From: Streptomyces sp. TSRI0281 | GTDB taxonomy: Bacteria; Actinomycetota; Actinomycetes; Streptomycetales; Streptomycetaceae | Assembly (NCBI RefSeq): GCF_001905125.1 | Contig: NZ_LWLE01000002.1 | Location: forward strand, 57,198-121,197 | Direction of reading: 5' to 3' | DNA length: 64,000 nt | Part shown: one piece after another, positions 29,100 to 37,923 of the stretch | Layout: each line of letters begins with the position of its first letter | Position numbering within the stretch: the first letter of the stretch is position 1 | Translations under genes and position numbers: made by a program | The notes under the pieces: generated by a model | What the model was told of the DNA's origin: nothing | Databases searched by the model: none | The model's input: the letters and a program-made list of their open reading frames with translations, nothing else

Positions 29100-30116
29100 T
29101 CAGGGGGTCGGCGCGGTCTCCGTGTCCGGTACCGGGGCCGGTGCGGGCTCCGCCCGGTCCACGGCCGCGGCGCGGCGGGCCCGGCGGCCGTGCAGCCGGC
29201 GCCAGACCACTGCCAGTACCGCGACGACGGCCAGGAACGGGGCCGCCGCGCCGAGCGCCATCGCGATCCACCGGAGGGTCGTCACGAACGCGTCCCAGCC
29301 GCCGCCCAGCGCGTCCAGGAACCCCGGCCCGTCGTCCTTCGCCTCCTCGGCCGCCCCCTCCGGCTCGGTGAGGTCCAGGGTGATCGTCGCCAGCGAGGTG
29401 CGGTCCTTCAGGCTCGCCTGCTGGGCGAGCAGCGACTCCAACGACGCCTGACGGCTGCTCAGTTCGCCTTCGAGCGTGACCACGTCGCTGAGCTTCTCGG
29501 CCTTGTCCATCAGCGCCCGGACCCGCGCCACGCTCGCCCGCTGGGTGGCGATCCGGCTCTCCACGTCGACCACCTCGTCGGTGACGTCCTTCGCGTTCGA
29601 CGAGCGGGACAGCAGCTTCCCGGACCCCGCGAGCTTCCGCAGCACCGCCTGGTACCGGTCCTGCGGGACGCGCAGCACGAGGTGCGAGACCTCATGGGTG
29701 TCGTCGACCCGCTCGGTGCTCTCGTTCGCCACCAGGCCGCCGCTGCCCTCCGTGGTGCCGCGGGCCGCCGCGACGGCCTTCGGGACGCTCTTCACCTCGA
29801 CGGACAGGGTGGCCGTGCGGATGACATGGGTGGCGGCGGCCCCCGCCTTCGGTGCCGCGGAGGCCCTCCCGGCGGGCTTCGCGCCGTCCGCGGACTTCGC
29901 GCCGTCCGCCGCCGGACCGGCTCCGGCCTGTTCCCCGCCCCCCGCCCTGTCGTCCGCGTCCGGCGCCTGCAGTCCCGCCGCGCTGGTGTCGGAGGAGCTT
30001 TCGTCGCTCGCGGAGCCGCAGCCGCCGACGGCGAGCAGGGCGACGAGCGCCCCGGTGGCGAGGACCGCGCGGGAACGGCGCGTGCCCGGACGAGAGGTGT
30101 TTCTTGCGGTTTTCAT
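29100..30116 (-). CDS. DUF4349-domain lipoprotein
   Basis: A 338-residue exported lipoprotein. The signal peptide has a twin basic start, a hydrophobic core (AVLATGALVALLAVGG) and lipobox Cys at VGGC, followed by a low-complexity Ser/Asp/Ala/Gly linker. The DUF4349 domain (about 95-300) has IRTATLSVEVKSV, GGLVANEST and VVDVESRIATQRASVARV, then a long coiled-coil segment (DVVTLEGELSSRQASLESLL). A C-terminal membrane helix and a short basic tail follow (VAVLAVVWRRLHGRRARR). It would thus be anchored at both ends, outside the membrane. The role is unknown. Family members are common in Bacteroidetes and actinobacteria. It is divergent from hemY. Confidence 0.87.
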   Translation of the reverse strand: MKTARNTSRPGTRRSRAVLATGALVALLAVGGCGSASDESSSDTSAAGLQAPDADDRAGGGEQAGAGPAADGAKSADGAKPAGRASAAPKAGAAATHVIRTATLSVEVKSVPKAVAAARGTTEGSGGLVANESTERVDDTHEVSHLVLRVPQDRYQAVLRKLAGSGKLLSRSSNAKDVTDEVVDVESRIATQRASVARVRALMDKAEKLSDVVTLEGELSSRQASLESLLAQQASLKDRTSLATITLDLTEPEGAAEEAKDDGPGFLDALGGGWDAFVTTLRWIAMALGAAAPFLAVVAVLAVVWRRLHGRRARRAAAVDRAEPAPAPVPDTETAPTP

Positions 30117-30243
30117 AACGGGTCCCCCCAGGACGATGGTTGATGGTGCCGGTTCGACGTACGGACCCCCTGCGCGGGTTGCCGGTCAGCGGTTTCGAAG
30201 TGGTCACGGTCATGACTCGGTACGGGTTTGAGAGAGTGGACCC

Positions 30244-31812
30244 ATGCAGCGTTCTCATCAGCGCGTGAACACGCGTACGGGCCATGTCGTCGTCATCGGC
30301 GGTGGCATCGCCGGTCTGGCCGCCGCTCACCGGCTGGTCCTGGCCGGACTGCGGGTCACGCTCCTGGAGGCGACGGAGCGGCTCGGCGGCAAACTCATGA
30401 CCGGGGAGATCGCGGGCACCCGCGTCGATCTCGGCGCGGAGTCGATGCTCGCGCGGCGCCCCGAGGCGGTCGGCCTGGCCCGTGCCGTCGGCCTCGGTGA
30501 CCGCCTCCAGCCGCCCGCCACCGCCACCGCCTCGGTATGGACGCGGGGCGCCCTGCGGCCGATGCCCAAGGGCCATGTCATGGGCGTGCCGGGCGATCCG
30601 GCGGCGCTCAGCGGGGTGCTCTCCCCGGAGGGCCTCGCCAGGATCGCCCAGGAGCGCGACCTCACCCCGACCGCCGTCGGCGACGATGTCGCGGTCGGCA
30701 GCTATGTCGCCGACCGGCTCGGCCGCGAGGTCGTGGACCGGCTCGTGGAACCGCTGCTCGGCGGGGTGTACGCGGGTGACGCCTACCGGATCTCGATGCG
30801 GGCCGCCGTACCGCAGCTCTTCGAGGTGGTGAAGGAGGGCGGCTCCCTGCTCGACGGGGTGCGGCGCATCCAGGAGCGGGCCGCCGCCCGGCAGCAGACC
30901 GGACCCGTCTTCCAGGGCATCGACGGCGGCGTCGGTACCCTGCCGGATGCCGTCGCCGCCGCCGTACGGGCCGAGGGCGGCGAGATCCTCACCGCGACCC
31001 CGGTCCTCGGGCTCACCCGTGGCGACGAGGGCTGGAACGTCCGCACCGACACCCGGGTGATCACCGCCGACGGCATCGTCCTGGCCACCCCCGCCTGGTC
31101 CGCCTCCACGCTGCTGGCCGCCGAGTCCCCGGCCGCCTCCGCCGAACTGGCCGGAGTCGAGTACGCGTCGATGGCCCTGGTCACCCTGGCGTTCCGGCGC
31201 TGCGACATCGGGGAGGCCGGTGCGCTGCACGGGCGCTCGGGCTTCCTCGTCCCGCCGGTCGACGGCCGCACGATCAAGGCGTCCACCTTCTCCAGCAACA
31301 AGTGGCAGTGGGTGGCCGACGCGGCGCCCGGCCTCTTCGTCCTGCGTACCTCCGTCGGCCGTTACGGCGAGGAGGACCATCTGCACCGCGAGGACGACGA
31401 ACTGATCGATGTCTCGCTGCGCGACCTCGCCGAGGCGACCGGACTGGCCGCGAAGCCCCTCGACACCCAGGTCACCCGGTGGATCGGCGGCCTTCCGCAG
31501 TACCCGGTCGGCCACCTCGACCGGGTCGCCCGCATCCGCGACGAGGTCGCGAAGCTGCCGGGGCTGCGGGTCTGCGGGGCGGTGTACGACGGAGTCGGCA
31601 TCCCCGCCTGCGTCGCGAGCGCGCACCGGGCCGCGGACGAGCTCGCCCACGACCTGACGGGAGAAGGCGCGGGAGAGGGCACAGCGGCGGTCACGGGAAC
31701 GGTCACCGATGGGAGCGCGGGAGAGGACGCCGGGGGCGATCACGGGAGAGATCATCGCCACGTCGACCCTGGTTCGGGGCACTCGGAGCGAGGCGGGACA
31801 ATAGCCGTATGA
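30244..31812 (+). CDS. hemY: Coproporphyrinogen III oxidase / protoporphyrinogen oxidase, HemY-type
   Basis: A 522-residue FAD enzyme with the N-terminal FAD motif [17 protein letters not shown] and the HemY-type oxidase pattern ([35 protein letters not shown]). The C-terminal motif is [20 protein letters not shown]. In actinobacteria this enzyme oxidises coproporphyrinogen III to coproporphyrin III in the coproporphyrin-dependent heme pathway. It is coupled to hemQ by a 4-bp ATGA overlap, which fits that pathway. The last roughly 50 residues beyond [15 protein letters not shown] are Gly/Asp/Thr-rich and non-conserved, an added tail. The ATG at 30244 has only weak SD (GAGAG). Older annotation calls this gene hemG/hemY. 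Confidence 0.92.
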   Translation: MQRSHQRVNTRTGHVVVIGGGIAGLAAAHRLVLAGLRVTLLEATERLGGKLMTGEIAGTRVDLGAESMLARRPEAVGLARAVGLGDRLQPPATATASVWTRGALRPMPKGHVMGVPGDPAALSGVLSPEGLARIAQERDLTPTAVGDDVAVGSYVADRLGREVVDRLVEPLLGGVYAGDAYRISMRAAVPQLFEVVKEGGSLLDGVRRIQERAAARQQTGPVFQGIDGGVGTLPDAVAAAVRAEGGEILTATPVLGLTRGDEGWNVRTDTRVITADGIVLATPAWSASTLLAAESPAASAELAGVEYASMALVTLAFRRCDIGEAGALHGRSGFLVPPVDGRTIKASTFSSNKWQWVADAAPGLFVLRTSVGRYGEEDHLHREDDELIDVSLRDLAEATGLAAKPLDTQVTRWIGGLPQYPVGHLDRVARIRDEVAKLPGLRVCGAVYDGVGIPACVASAHRAADELAHDLTGEGAGEGTAAVTGTVTDGSAGEDAGGDHGRDHRHVDPGSGHSERGGTIAV

Positions 31813-32537
31813 GTGCTCCTGAGACTGCGACATCAAGCAAGGGTCCGAACGCCGGCAAGAAGGCCAAGGACCTCAACGAGGTCATCCGCTACACGCTGTG
31901 GTCCGTCTTCAAGCTGCGCGATGTGCTGCCCCTGGACCGCGCGGGCTACGCCGACGAGGTCCAGGAGCTGTTCGACCAGCTCCAGGCCAAGGACATCACC
32001 GTGCGGGGCACGTACGACGTGTCCGGTCTGCGGGCCGACGCCGACCTCATGATCTGGTGGCACGCCGAGACCGCCGATGAGCTCCAGGAGGCGTACAACC
32101 TCTTCCGGCGCACCAAGCTGGGCCGCGCGGTGGAGCCGGTCTGGTCGAACATGGCGCTGCACCGCCCCGCCGAGTTCAACAAGTCGCACGTTCCGGCGTT
32201 CCTGGCCGACGAGACGCCGCGCAACTACATCAGCGTCTATCCTTTCGTGCGCTCCTACGACTGGTACCTGCTGCCGGACGAGGACCGTCGTCGGATGCTC
32301 GCGGACCACGGCAAGATGGCCCGCGGCTACCCCGACGTCCGCGCCAACACCGTCGCCTCCTTCTCGCTCGGCGACTACGAGTGGGTCCTCGCATTCGAGG
32401 CCGACGAGCTGTACCGCATCGTGGACCTGATGCGTCACCTGCGGGCCTCCGAGGCGCGGCTGCACGTCCGCGAAGAGGTGCCGTTCTACACGGGGCGCAG
32501 GAAGTCCATCGCAGACCTGGTGGCCGGGCTCGCATAG
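31809..32537 (+). CDS. hemQ: Coproheme decarboxylase (chlorite-dismutase family)
   Basis: A 242-residue enzyme of the chlorite dismutase fold that converts coproheme III to heme b with peroxide, the final step of the coproporphyrin-dependent pathway. The family features are visible: [12 protein letters not shown] near residue 25, [11 protein letters not shown] near 85, a Tyr-rich stretch [16 protein letters not shown] (about 140, containing the catalytic Tyr region) and the proximal His in [13 protein letters not shown] (about 170). There is no distal Arg as in true chlorite dismutases. It overlaps the hemY stop by ATGA. A 17-bp hairpin follows. This confirms that the organism makes heme through coproporphyrin. 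Confidence 0.95.
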   Translation: MSAPETATSSKGPNAGKKAKDLNEVIRYTLWSVFKLRDVLPLDRAGYADEVQELFDQLQAKDITVRGTYDVSGLRADADLMIWWHAETADELQEAYNLFRRTKLGRAVEPVWSNMALHRPAEFNKSHVPAFLADETPRNYISVYPFVRSYDWYLLPDEDRRRMLADHGKMARGYPDVRANTVASFSLGDYEWVLAFEADELYRIVDLMRHLRASEARLHVREEVPFYTGRRKSIADLVAGLA

Positions 32538-32631
32538 CCAGCGTTTCCCGACCACCCCAACCCGGAAGATCAGACGACGGGCACCGGCACCGCGTGTGCC
32601 GCCCGCCGTTCCAGCGACACCGGGTTCGGCT

Positions 32632-32670
32632 CCGGGAACGCCGCAGGCCGCCTGCCTGCGGCGTTCCCGG
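32632..32670 (+). terminator. Hairpin terminator after hemQ
   Basis: A perfect 17-bp inverted repeat (CCGGGAACGCCGCAGGC, loop CGCCT, complement), 95 bp past the hemQ stop. It is the end of the hemY-hemQ unit. Confidence 0.8.
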
Positions 32671-32699
32671 GACCGGCGAGGTGGCCGGACAACCGCCGC

Positions 32700-32755
32700 C
32701 GAACAACCACCGTCGAACAGCAGCCGCCGAACAACCACCGTCGAACAGCAGCCGC
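32700..32755. repeat. 28-bp tandem repeat, two perfect copies
   Basis: The unit starting CGAACAACCACCGTCGAACA occurs exactly twice in tandem (32700-32727, 32728-32755). Degenerate partial copies lie before (CGGACAACCGCCGC) and after (TGAACAGCAGCCG). It lies between the hemQ terminator and the stop of the convergent TIGR04222 gene. Confidence 0.85.
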
Positions 32756-32801
32756 TGAACAGCAGCCGTCACGGGAGTGCCCACCTCCTCCCGCCCACGG
32801 C

Positions 32802-33575
32802 TCAGGCGTTCATCGGGCGGCCCGTCAGAGCCGCCCGCAGTGCCGGGTCCCGCACGGCGCGGACGCCGCGTACCGCCACCGCGGCCAGCAGTTCGCGGTC
32901 CGCGCCCCGCGCCGGGGCGGGCAGCGAGTCCAGCCACCGCTGCCCGGTGGGGGAGGCCCACGGGCTGTACGGGTGGTTCTCGATCCTGGCGATGGCAAGA
33001 CAGCCCAGGGTCAGTACGAGCGGCAGCCCGAACCAGGCCGGCATCGGACCGCCGTACCCCGGCTCCCGGCCCGGGATCAGTACGGCGGCGGCGCCCATCA
33101 CCACCACGAGCACGGCCGAACCGCGTACGGCCCGCACCGCCGACACGATGCCCGTGCGGGTTCCGGGCGGCACGGCCAGCCCCGCGGCGACCAGCCGGTC
33201 GGCCAGCGTGCGTACGGCGTCGGCGGCGGCCGCCGCGGCCCGTACCGGCGCTATCCGGGACTGCCCCTCCGGGCCGATGGCACGGATCACGGTCCGCTCG
33301 ACCTCGTCCACGCCCTCGGGATCGACGACGGTCGCCCAGCCGGTGTGGGCGAGCAGCAGCCGCCGCCGCAGATGCAGGGAGACCAGCGCCAGATCGGCGA
33401 CCCGGTGCGGGCCGCCGGCCAGGAAAGCCGTCTCGTACAGGTTCAGTTCATGACGTGCGGGTTCCCGCGCGACGTCGGCCAAAGGATGCGCGGCCTCGGC
33501 GGAGGCGAGGCAGAGCCGGACACAGGAGATCGCCGCTGCGCCCCACGCGACCAGCAGAAACATGACCCAGAGCAT
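32802..33575 (-). CDS. TIGR04222-type membrane protein, short form
   Basis: A 257-residue membrane protein with an N-terminal helix (MLWVMFLLVAWGAAAISC) and two further membrane helices near the middle (SAVLVVVMGAAAVLI; GLPLVLTLGCLAIA). It shares with the next gene the TIGR04222 block: a conserved (N)LYE(A/T)AFL(A/N)GGP(H/A)RV at about residues 45-60, a 'WATVVDP' or equivalent strand, and DEVERTVIRAIG. It lacks the Cys/Gly-rich tail seen in its neighbour. It is last in an apparent three-gene minus-strand unit with the DUF692 enzyme. The function is unknown. It may be a companion or decoy of the tailed protein. Confidence 0.75.
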   Translation of the reverse strand: MLWVMFLLVAWGAAAISCVRLCLASAEAAHPLADVAREPARHELNLYETAFLAGGPHRVADLALVSLHLRRRLLLAHTGWATVVDPEGVDEVERTVIRAIGPEGQSRIAPVRAAAAAADAVRTLADRLVAAGLAVPPGTRTGIVSAVRAVRGSAVLVVVMGAAAVLIPGREPGYGGPMPAWFGLPLVLTLGCLAIARIENHPYSPWASPTGQRWLDSLPAPARGADRELLAAVAVRGVRAVRDPALRAALTGRPMNA

Positions 33576-33665
33576 GCCGGATTTCTATGCGAGGCAGGCG
33601 GCCGGGCGCCATGCCCTGTTCAGTATGCGGACGGGTGCCTGTCCGACGGCCTGTCCGACGGGCGG

Positions 33666-34757
33666 TCAGGAGCTGCTGCCGCAGCTGGAGCCGCCCGAGC
33701 TGCCGCCACAACTCGATCCGCCGCTGCTGCCGCCGCAGCTGGACCCGGAACTGCAACTGGACCCGGACCCCGAACTGCAACTGGACCCGGAACCGGAACT
33801 GCAGCTCGTACCCGAACTGCAGCCCCCGCCACCGCCGCTGTGCCCGCCGCCCCCGGTCGAGCCCCCGCAGCTCGCACCGCTGGGGCTCGCACCGGCACAC
33901 CACACCGTCGCGGCGAGGACGTCCGACGTACCGGAGGAGTGGGAGGGGGCACCGGCACCGGAAGCCGTACGGAACGACGCCGACCGCCGGTTCCCGGTAC
34001 GGAACCGTGCCGCAGCCATCAACTGCCCCTGGAGCACGGGATCGGGCAGCGCGCCCAGTCCCATCGTGGCCACCAGATGGGCCGGGCCCATCGCATAGGC
34101 GTGGGCGGACCGGTAGCCGTGCATGGCCCGTAGCCCCTCCTTCGTGATCCGGTTACGGGCGGCCAACGTGACGGACAGGCCGATCAGGCCGCCGATCAGG
34201 ATCGCGGGCAGCATCGTGACGATGAACGGGACCGGATAGTCCGCGTAGCCCTCGTGCATCGCGTACTGGACGAACGTCAGCATCAGGGAGACCGGAAGGG
34301 CCACGAGGCAGCTCAGCCCCTGGATCAGCCCCCAGCGGCGGCGCGGCAGGCTCTCCCCGGGGGAGACCAGCAGCCCACGGGCGGCGAGTCCGTCCCCGAC
34401 CTCCTGCACCGCCGGATGCCGCATCACCGCGTCCCGCAGTGTGTGCAGCGCCCCGCTCGGTGCGTCGGCCAGCGACGAGAGCACGGCCCGCTCGACCGGG
34501 TCACGGGCCTCCGGCCGCTGGACGGCGACGATGCCGGGGCCGCCGATGATCAGACGTCCGTCGGAGTACAGGGCGGTCAGCGCGGTGTCCACCACCCTGG
34601 CCGGGCCGCCGTTCAGGAAGGCCGCCTCGTACAGGTCGTGAACGAAGACGTCCGAGTCCGTGGGCCGTCTCCGGCCGCGGTCACGCCCTGTCCTCGTCAG
34701 CAGCAGCACCGAGGAGACGGCCACCGCGAGGGACAGCAGCAGAGCCAATACGTTCAT
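33666..34757 (-). CDS. TIGR04222-type membrane protein with Cys/Gly/Ser-rich C-terminal tail
   Basis: A 363-residue protein. The N-terminal helix (MNVLALLLSLAVAVSSVLLL) and the TIGR04222 block (HDLYEAAFLNGGPARVV, IAVQRPEARDPVERAVL) are followed by membrane helices near 165-215. The last roughly 80 residues are low-complexity Gly/Ser with nine Cys in regular spacing, most as SSC-SSG or SSC-GGS units. The tail ends GGSSCGSSS. Such a regular Cys-rich tail is what a RiPP-like or cysteine-modifying enzyme would act on. The start is 6 bp from the stop of the DUF692 gene, so the two are almost certainly co-expressed. The Cys could instead bind metal or form disulfides outside the cell. No function is established from the sequence. 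Confidence 0.85.
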   Translation of the reverse strand: MNVLALLLSLAVAVSSVLLLTRTGRDRGRRRPTDSDVFVHDLYEAAFLNGGPARVVDTALTALYSDGRLIIGGPGIVAVQRPEARDPVERAVLSSLADAPSGALHTLRDAVMRHPAVQEVGDGLAARGLLVSPGESLPRRRWGLIQGLSCLVALPVSLMLTFVQYAMHEGYADYPVPFIVTMLPAILIGGLIGLSVTLAARNRITKEGLRAMHGYRSAHAYAMGPAHLVATMGLGALPDPVLQGQLMAAARFRTGNRRSASFRTASGAGAPSHSSGTSDVLAATVWCAGASPSGASCGGSTGGGGHSGGGGGCSSGTSCSSGSGSSCSSGSGSSCSSGSSCGGSSGGSSCGGSSGGSSCGSSS

Positions 34758-34763
34758 GACGGA

Positions 34764-36185
34764 TCACTTCCCCACGAGGACGGCACGGGCCGCCCGGACC
34801 AGACGGGTGGTACGACGCGGCGGGCGGGGGGCCGCCCGGTCCTGCCACCAATGGGTCAGCCGCCGCCTGGCCGCCGCGTCCGCCGGCCGGCCCGCGATCA
34901 GCAGCTGCTCCGCGAAGTCGAGCGCGTCACGCCGGTATCCGGCGGACATGGGCCGGGTCATGGCGTACGCGAGGTAGGCGTCCCGGTAGTCGTCGCCGAG
35001 GATCTCCGGCAGCTCCGGCGCGACCTTGGCGACCACCCCCGCCCGCTTGGCGGCCAGCGCCCGGCTCTGCACGCCCAGGCGCCGTTGGTCGAAGCCCTCG
35101 GGTGCGGGAGTGCCCGCGACGAGCGCCGAGAGCAGCGCGGTCTGGGCGAGGGCGGCGCGTTCCCGGACCGCCGGGGCGCAGCCGGTGCGCACCGGCCCAG
35201 AGGCCGACGCGGCGTCCGGGTCCTTCGGGGCAGCCGGTCCGTCCACGGCCGTCGCCGTCCTCGGCGCCACCGTCCTCGGCGCCACCGTGTACGGCGCGTC
35301 CGCTGCCTTCGGAGCAGCTGTGTCCCTCGGGGACGCCGCCCTCGGAGTCGCCGTGCCTGTCGCGGCTGCCGCCTTCAGGGTGGCGCGGATCATGGTCAGT
35401 TCGTCCGCCAGCTCCGTCGCGGGCGGGAAGTCGTCGTCACGCTCCAGCAGCACACCGGGCGGGTCGACCCGTGAGCGCAGCTCGGTCAGCACGTCCAGGA
35501 CGGGCCGTGTCACGGGGTGGGCGTGCGTGTCGTGCCAGACGCCGTCCTTCTCGATGCCGCCCGCCACATGGACGTACGCGATGGCCTCCACCGGCAGTTC
35601 GTCGAGCGCCTTCGCGGGGTCCTCGCCGCGGTTGACGTGGTTGGTGTGCAGATTGGCCACATCGATCAGCAGCCGTACCCCGGTGCGCTCGACCAGCTCC
35701 GCCAGGAACTGCCCCTCCGTCAGTTCCTCGCCCGGCCAGGAGATGAGCGCCGCGATGTTCTCCAGGGCCAGCGGCACGGGCAGCGAGTCCTGGGCGATCC
35801 GCACGTTCTCGCACAGCACCTCCAGCGCGTCCCAGGTCCGCGGCACCGGCAGCAGATGGCCCGCCTCCAGCCTCGGCGACGCGGTGAGCGGCCCCCCGGC
35901 CCGTACGAACGCGATGTGCTCCGTCACCAGCGGCGTACCGAGCAGTTCCGCCCGCGCGGCCAGGTCCGCGAGCCGCCCCGCGTCCGGGCGGTCGGCGCCG
36001 CCCAGGCCCAGGGAGACGCCGTGCGGCACGACGGTGACGCCACGCTCGCGGAGCCGTACCAGGGAGTCGGGCAGATGGTCGGCGCAGAGGTTCTCCGCCA
36101 CCGCCTCGACCCAGTCGATGCCCGGCAGCGCCTCCACGGCGTCGGCGATCTCAGGCCGCCAGCCGATACCGATTCCCAGTCTCAT
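34764..36185 (-). CDS. DUF692 (MNIO) multinuclear iron oxidase fused to partner-like C-terminal domain
   Basis: A 473-residue protein. Residues about 1-280 are a DUF692 TIM-barrel, the family of MbnB, TglH, ChrH and BufB, which use two or three irons and oxygen to modify cysteines in peptides. All the metal-ligand regions are present: [60 protein letters not shown] and LLERDDDFP. An Ala/Thr/Pro linker with [10 protein letters not shown] repeats (about 290-350) joins a helical C-terminal domain (about 370-473; [20 protein letters not shown], then [12 protein letters not shown]). That domain resembles the C-terminal domain I recall for SCO6045-like proteins and may replace the separate partner protein of other MNIO systems. 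The ATG at 36185 ([12 protein letters not shown]) has AGGGGGA upstream. It is the first gene of its unit. Confidence 0.9.
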   Translation of the reverse strand: MRLGIGIGWRPEIADAVEALPGIDWVEAVAENLCADHLPDSLVRLRERGVTVVPHGVSLGLGGADRPDAGRLADLAARAELLGTPLVTEHIAFVRAGGPLTASPRLEAGHLLPVPRTWDALEVLCENVRIAQDSLPVPLALENIAALISWPGEELTEGQFLAELVERTGVRLLIDVANLHTNHVNRGEDPAKALDELPVEAIAYVHVAGGIEKDGVWHDTHAHPVTRPVLDVLTELRSRVDPPGVLLERDDDFPPATELADELTMIRATLKAAAATGTATPRAASPRDTAAPKAADAPYTVAPRTVAPRTATAVDGPAAPKDPDAASASGPVRTGCAPAVRERAALAQTALLSALVAGTPAPEGFDQRRLGVQSRALAAKRAGVVAKVAPELPEILGDDYRDAYLAYAMTRPMSAGYRRDALDFAEQLLIAGRPADAAARRRLTHWWQDRAAPRPPRRTTRLVRAARAVLVGK

Positions 36186-36294
36186 GGTGTCCCCCTTGTC
36201 CATCCCGTGCAGGGGTAATGGCCCCGGCAGGCGGTGGTGAATCCGAACACAGGGACGTTCAGAGGTCGATTTGAGGTTCCCCGTCCCCGGGCTC

Positions 36295-36316
36295 CGGTGC
36301 GGCCTCTCCCGCACCG
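36295..36316 (-). terminator. Hairpin after the peptidyl-tRNA-hydrolase-like gene
   Basis: An 8-bp perfect stem (CGGTGCGG, loop CCTCTC, CCGCACCG) lies about 86 bp past the stop of the gene at 36402 on the minus strand, and ahead of the DUF692 start. Confidence 0.5.
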
Positions 36317-36329
36317 CCCGCCTCCCGCA

Positions 36330-36390
36330 GAGAGGGCCGGGAGGGCCGGGAGGGCCGGGAGAGCCGGAGGCCGGAGGGCCGGGAGGGACC
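36330..36390. repeat. Short GC-rich tandem repeat (about 10-bp unit)
   Basis: Five to six copies of GGAGGGCCGG (10 bp) with small variations lie downstream of the Pth2 gene stop. It is simple-sequence DNA with no gene. Confidence 0.8.
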
Positions 36391-36401
36391 GCCCCGGCGG
36401 A

Positions 36402-37142
36402 TCAGCCGCGCAGCGCCGGGTGGTCGGCGACCACCGTGCAGGACCCCGGGGCGATCTCGGTGAACCCGGCGTCGCGCACCACCGGCAGTCCGCTCACGGT
36501 CAGCCGGCGCCAGCGCTCCGCGTCGGCGGTGGCCACGGCGAGCGGGAAACCGGCCTCGCGCCACGCCTTGCGCTCCGTGTCCGACAGTTCCCACCAGGCG
36601 AGCTGCGCCCCGTGCCCGGCCTGCGCCATGGTCTTGCCCGCCGACATGTCCAGCTCCGGGTTGAGCCACAGCACCGGACCCGTCGTGTCGGGTGCGGCCG
36701 GGGGCTCCGGGTCGTCCAGGTCCGTGCCCGAAACCTGGAGCTTGGCCAGCTCCTTGGGCCAGCCGTCCAGAGGCACCGGCGGGAACACCCGTACCTCGGC
36801 GCCCTCGCCCGTCACCGTGATCCCGGGCAGTGCGGACGCCTTGCGCCACTCCGCGCCGCGCGCCCGGCGCACCACCTTGCGGATCCGGGCGTCCTGCCAG
36901 TCCCGCATCTCCTGCGCCCACTCGCCCTCGCCCAGGGAGCGCTCGTCGGACAGGATCGTGAGCACCGCGCGGGCGGCCGTCCGCAGGGCGTCGGTACGGG
37001 CCGGCGGGTCCGTCTTCTCCAGATGCAGCACGAGCGGCAGCACGAACTGCGGTGCCTCGTCGCGGGAGGTCGGCTCGGTCCGGAACGGGCTGTCCGGGGC
37101 GGTCGTGGCGGGATCGGGCGCGGGGGTGTCGTTGCTGCTCAC
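36402..37142 (-). CDS. Pth2-type peptidyl-tRNA hydrolase domain protein
   Basis: A 246-residue protein. The C-terminal half carries the PTH2 signature in AGKTMAQAGHGAQLAWW (Lys, Gln, Gly-His pattern). VVADHPALRG stands at the end in place of the usual alternating C-terminal strand. The N-terminal 60 residues are acidic and disordered. PTH2 proteins release peptides from stalled peptidyl-tRNA. Here the extra N-terminal domain (about 30-150, EAPQFVLPLVLHLEKTDPPA) is an actinobacterial addition, so the exact substrate is uncertain. The GTG at 37142 is selected because it opens MSSNDTPAP and upstream residues show no conservation. The SD is weak (GGGACG). It is divergent from the AIM24 gene. Confidence 0.78.
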   Translation of the reverse strand: MSSNDTPAPDPATTAPDSPFRTEPTSRDEAPQFVLPLVLHLEKTDPPARTDALRTAARAVLTILSDERSLGEGEWAQEMRDWQDARIRKVVRRARGAEWRKASALPGITVTGEGAEVRVFPPVPLDGWPKELAKLQVSGTDLDDPEPPAAPDTTGPVLWLNPELDMSAGKTMAQAGHGAQLAWWELSDTERKAWREAGFPLAVATADAERWRRLTVSGLPVVRDAGFTEIAPGSCTVVADHPALRG

Positions 37143-37235
37143 CGTCCCAGTCTGCCAGGCCCTCCCATGCCCGAATTCCGGCGGAGGAATCACGCTTCTT
37201 GGCGGAATGACATGCTCCGGGTGAGGATGCTGCGC

Positions 37236-37910
37236 ATGAAGAGCGATCTCTTTTCCAGCGAGCACATGGCCCAGCAGGCCACCGCCCCCGGTATGACCCT
37301 GCAGAACGCCAAATCGATCAAGTACGCCGTCAACGGGGAGATGCACGCCCGCCAGGGATCGATGGTCGCCTACCGCGGCAACCTCCAGTTCGAGCGCAAG
37401 GGCCAGGGCCTGGGCGGCATGCTCAAGCGCGCGGTCACCGGCGAGGGGCTCCCGCTCATGGCGGTCCGCGGCCAGGGCGAGGCATGGTTCGCCCACGAGG
37501 CGGCCAACTGCTTCATCGTGGAGATGGAGCAGGGCGACGTCCTGACCATCAACGGCCGCAACGTCCTCTGTTTCGACGCCAGCCTGACGTACGAGATCAA
37601 GACCGTGAAGGGCGCCGGAATGACCGGCGGCGGCCTCTTCAACAGCGTCTTCAGCGGCTACGGCAAGCTGGGCCTGATGTGCGAGGGCCACCCCATAGTG
37701 ATCCCCGTCACCGGGCAGCAGCCGGTGTACGTGGACACGGACGCGGTCGTGGGATGGAGCGAGCAGCTCTCCACCTCGCTGCACCGCTCGCAGAGCTTCG
37801 GCTCCATGGTGCGCGGCGGCTCCGGCGAGGCCGTGCAGCTGATGCTCCAGGGCGAAGGGTTCGTGATCGTACGGCCCAGCGAGCTCAAGCCCGAGAAGAC
37901 GGCCAACTGA
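37236..37910 (+). CDS. AIM24-family protein
   Basis: A 224-residue AIM24/DUF124-family protein, recognised from SIKYAVNGEMHARQGSMVAY, NCFIVEMEQGDVLTINGRNV and GEAVQLMLQGEGFVIVRPS, which form the family's beta-rich trimer fold. No catalytic site is known. The mitochondrial namesake affects inner-membrane architecture, and bacterial members are uncharacterised. The ATG at 37236 (MKSDLFSSEH) is chosen because GGTGAGG lies 9 bp upstream. ATG 37227 is also possible. It stands between the divergent Pth2 gene and the ABC-transporter scar. Confidence 0.87.
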   Translation: MKSDLFSSEHMAQQATAPGMTLQNAKSIKYAVNGEMHARQGSMVAYRGNLQFERKGQGLGGMLKRAVTGEGLPLMAVRGQGEAWFAHEAANCFIVEMEQGDVLTINGRNVLCFDASLTYEIKTVKGAGMTGGGLFNSVFSGYGKLGLMCEGHPIVIPVTGQQPVYVDTDAVVGWSEQLSTSLHRSQSFGSMVRGGSGEAVQLMLQGEGFVIVRPSELKPEKTAN

Positions 37911-37923
37911 GACCGACCGGCAC

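Noticed and set aside
29692..31836. 714-residue minus-strand ORF over hemY
   Set aside because: It is antisense of hemY and the DUF4349 gene in a different frame, without family features.
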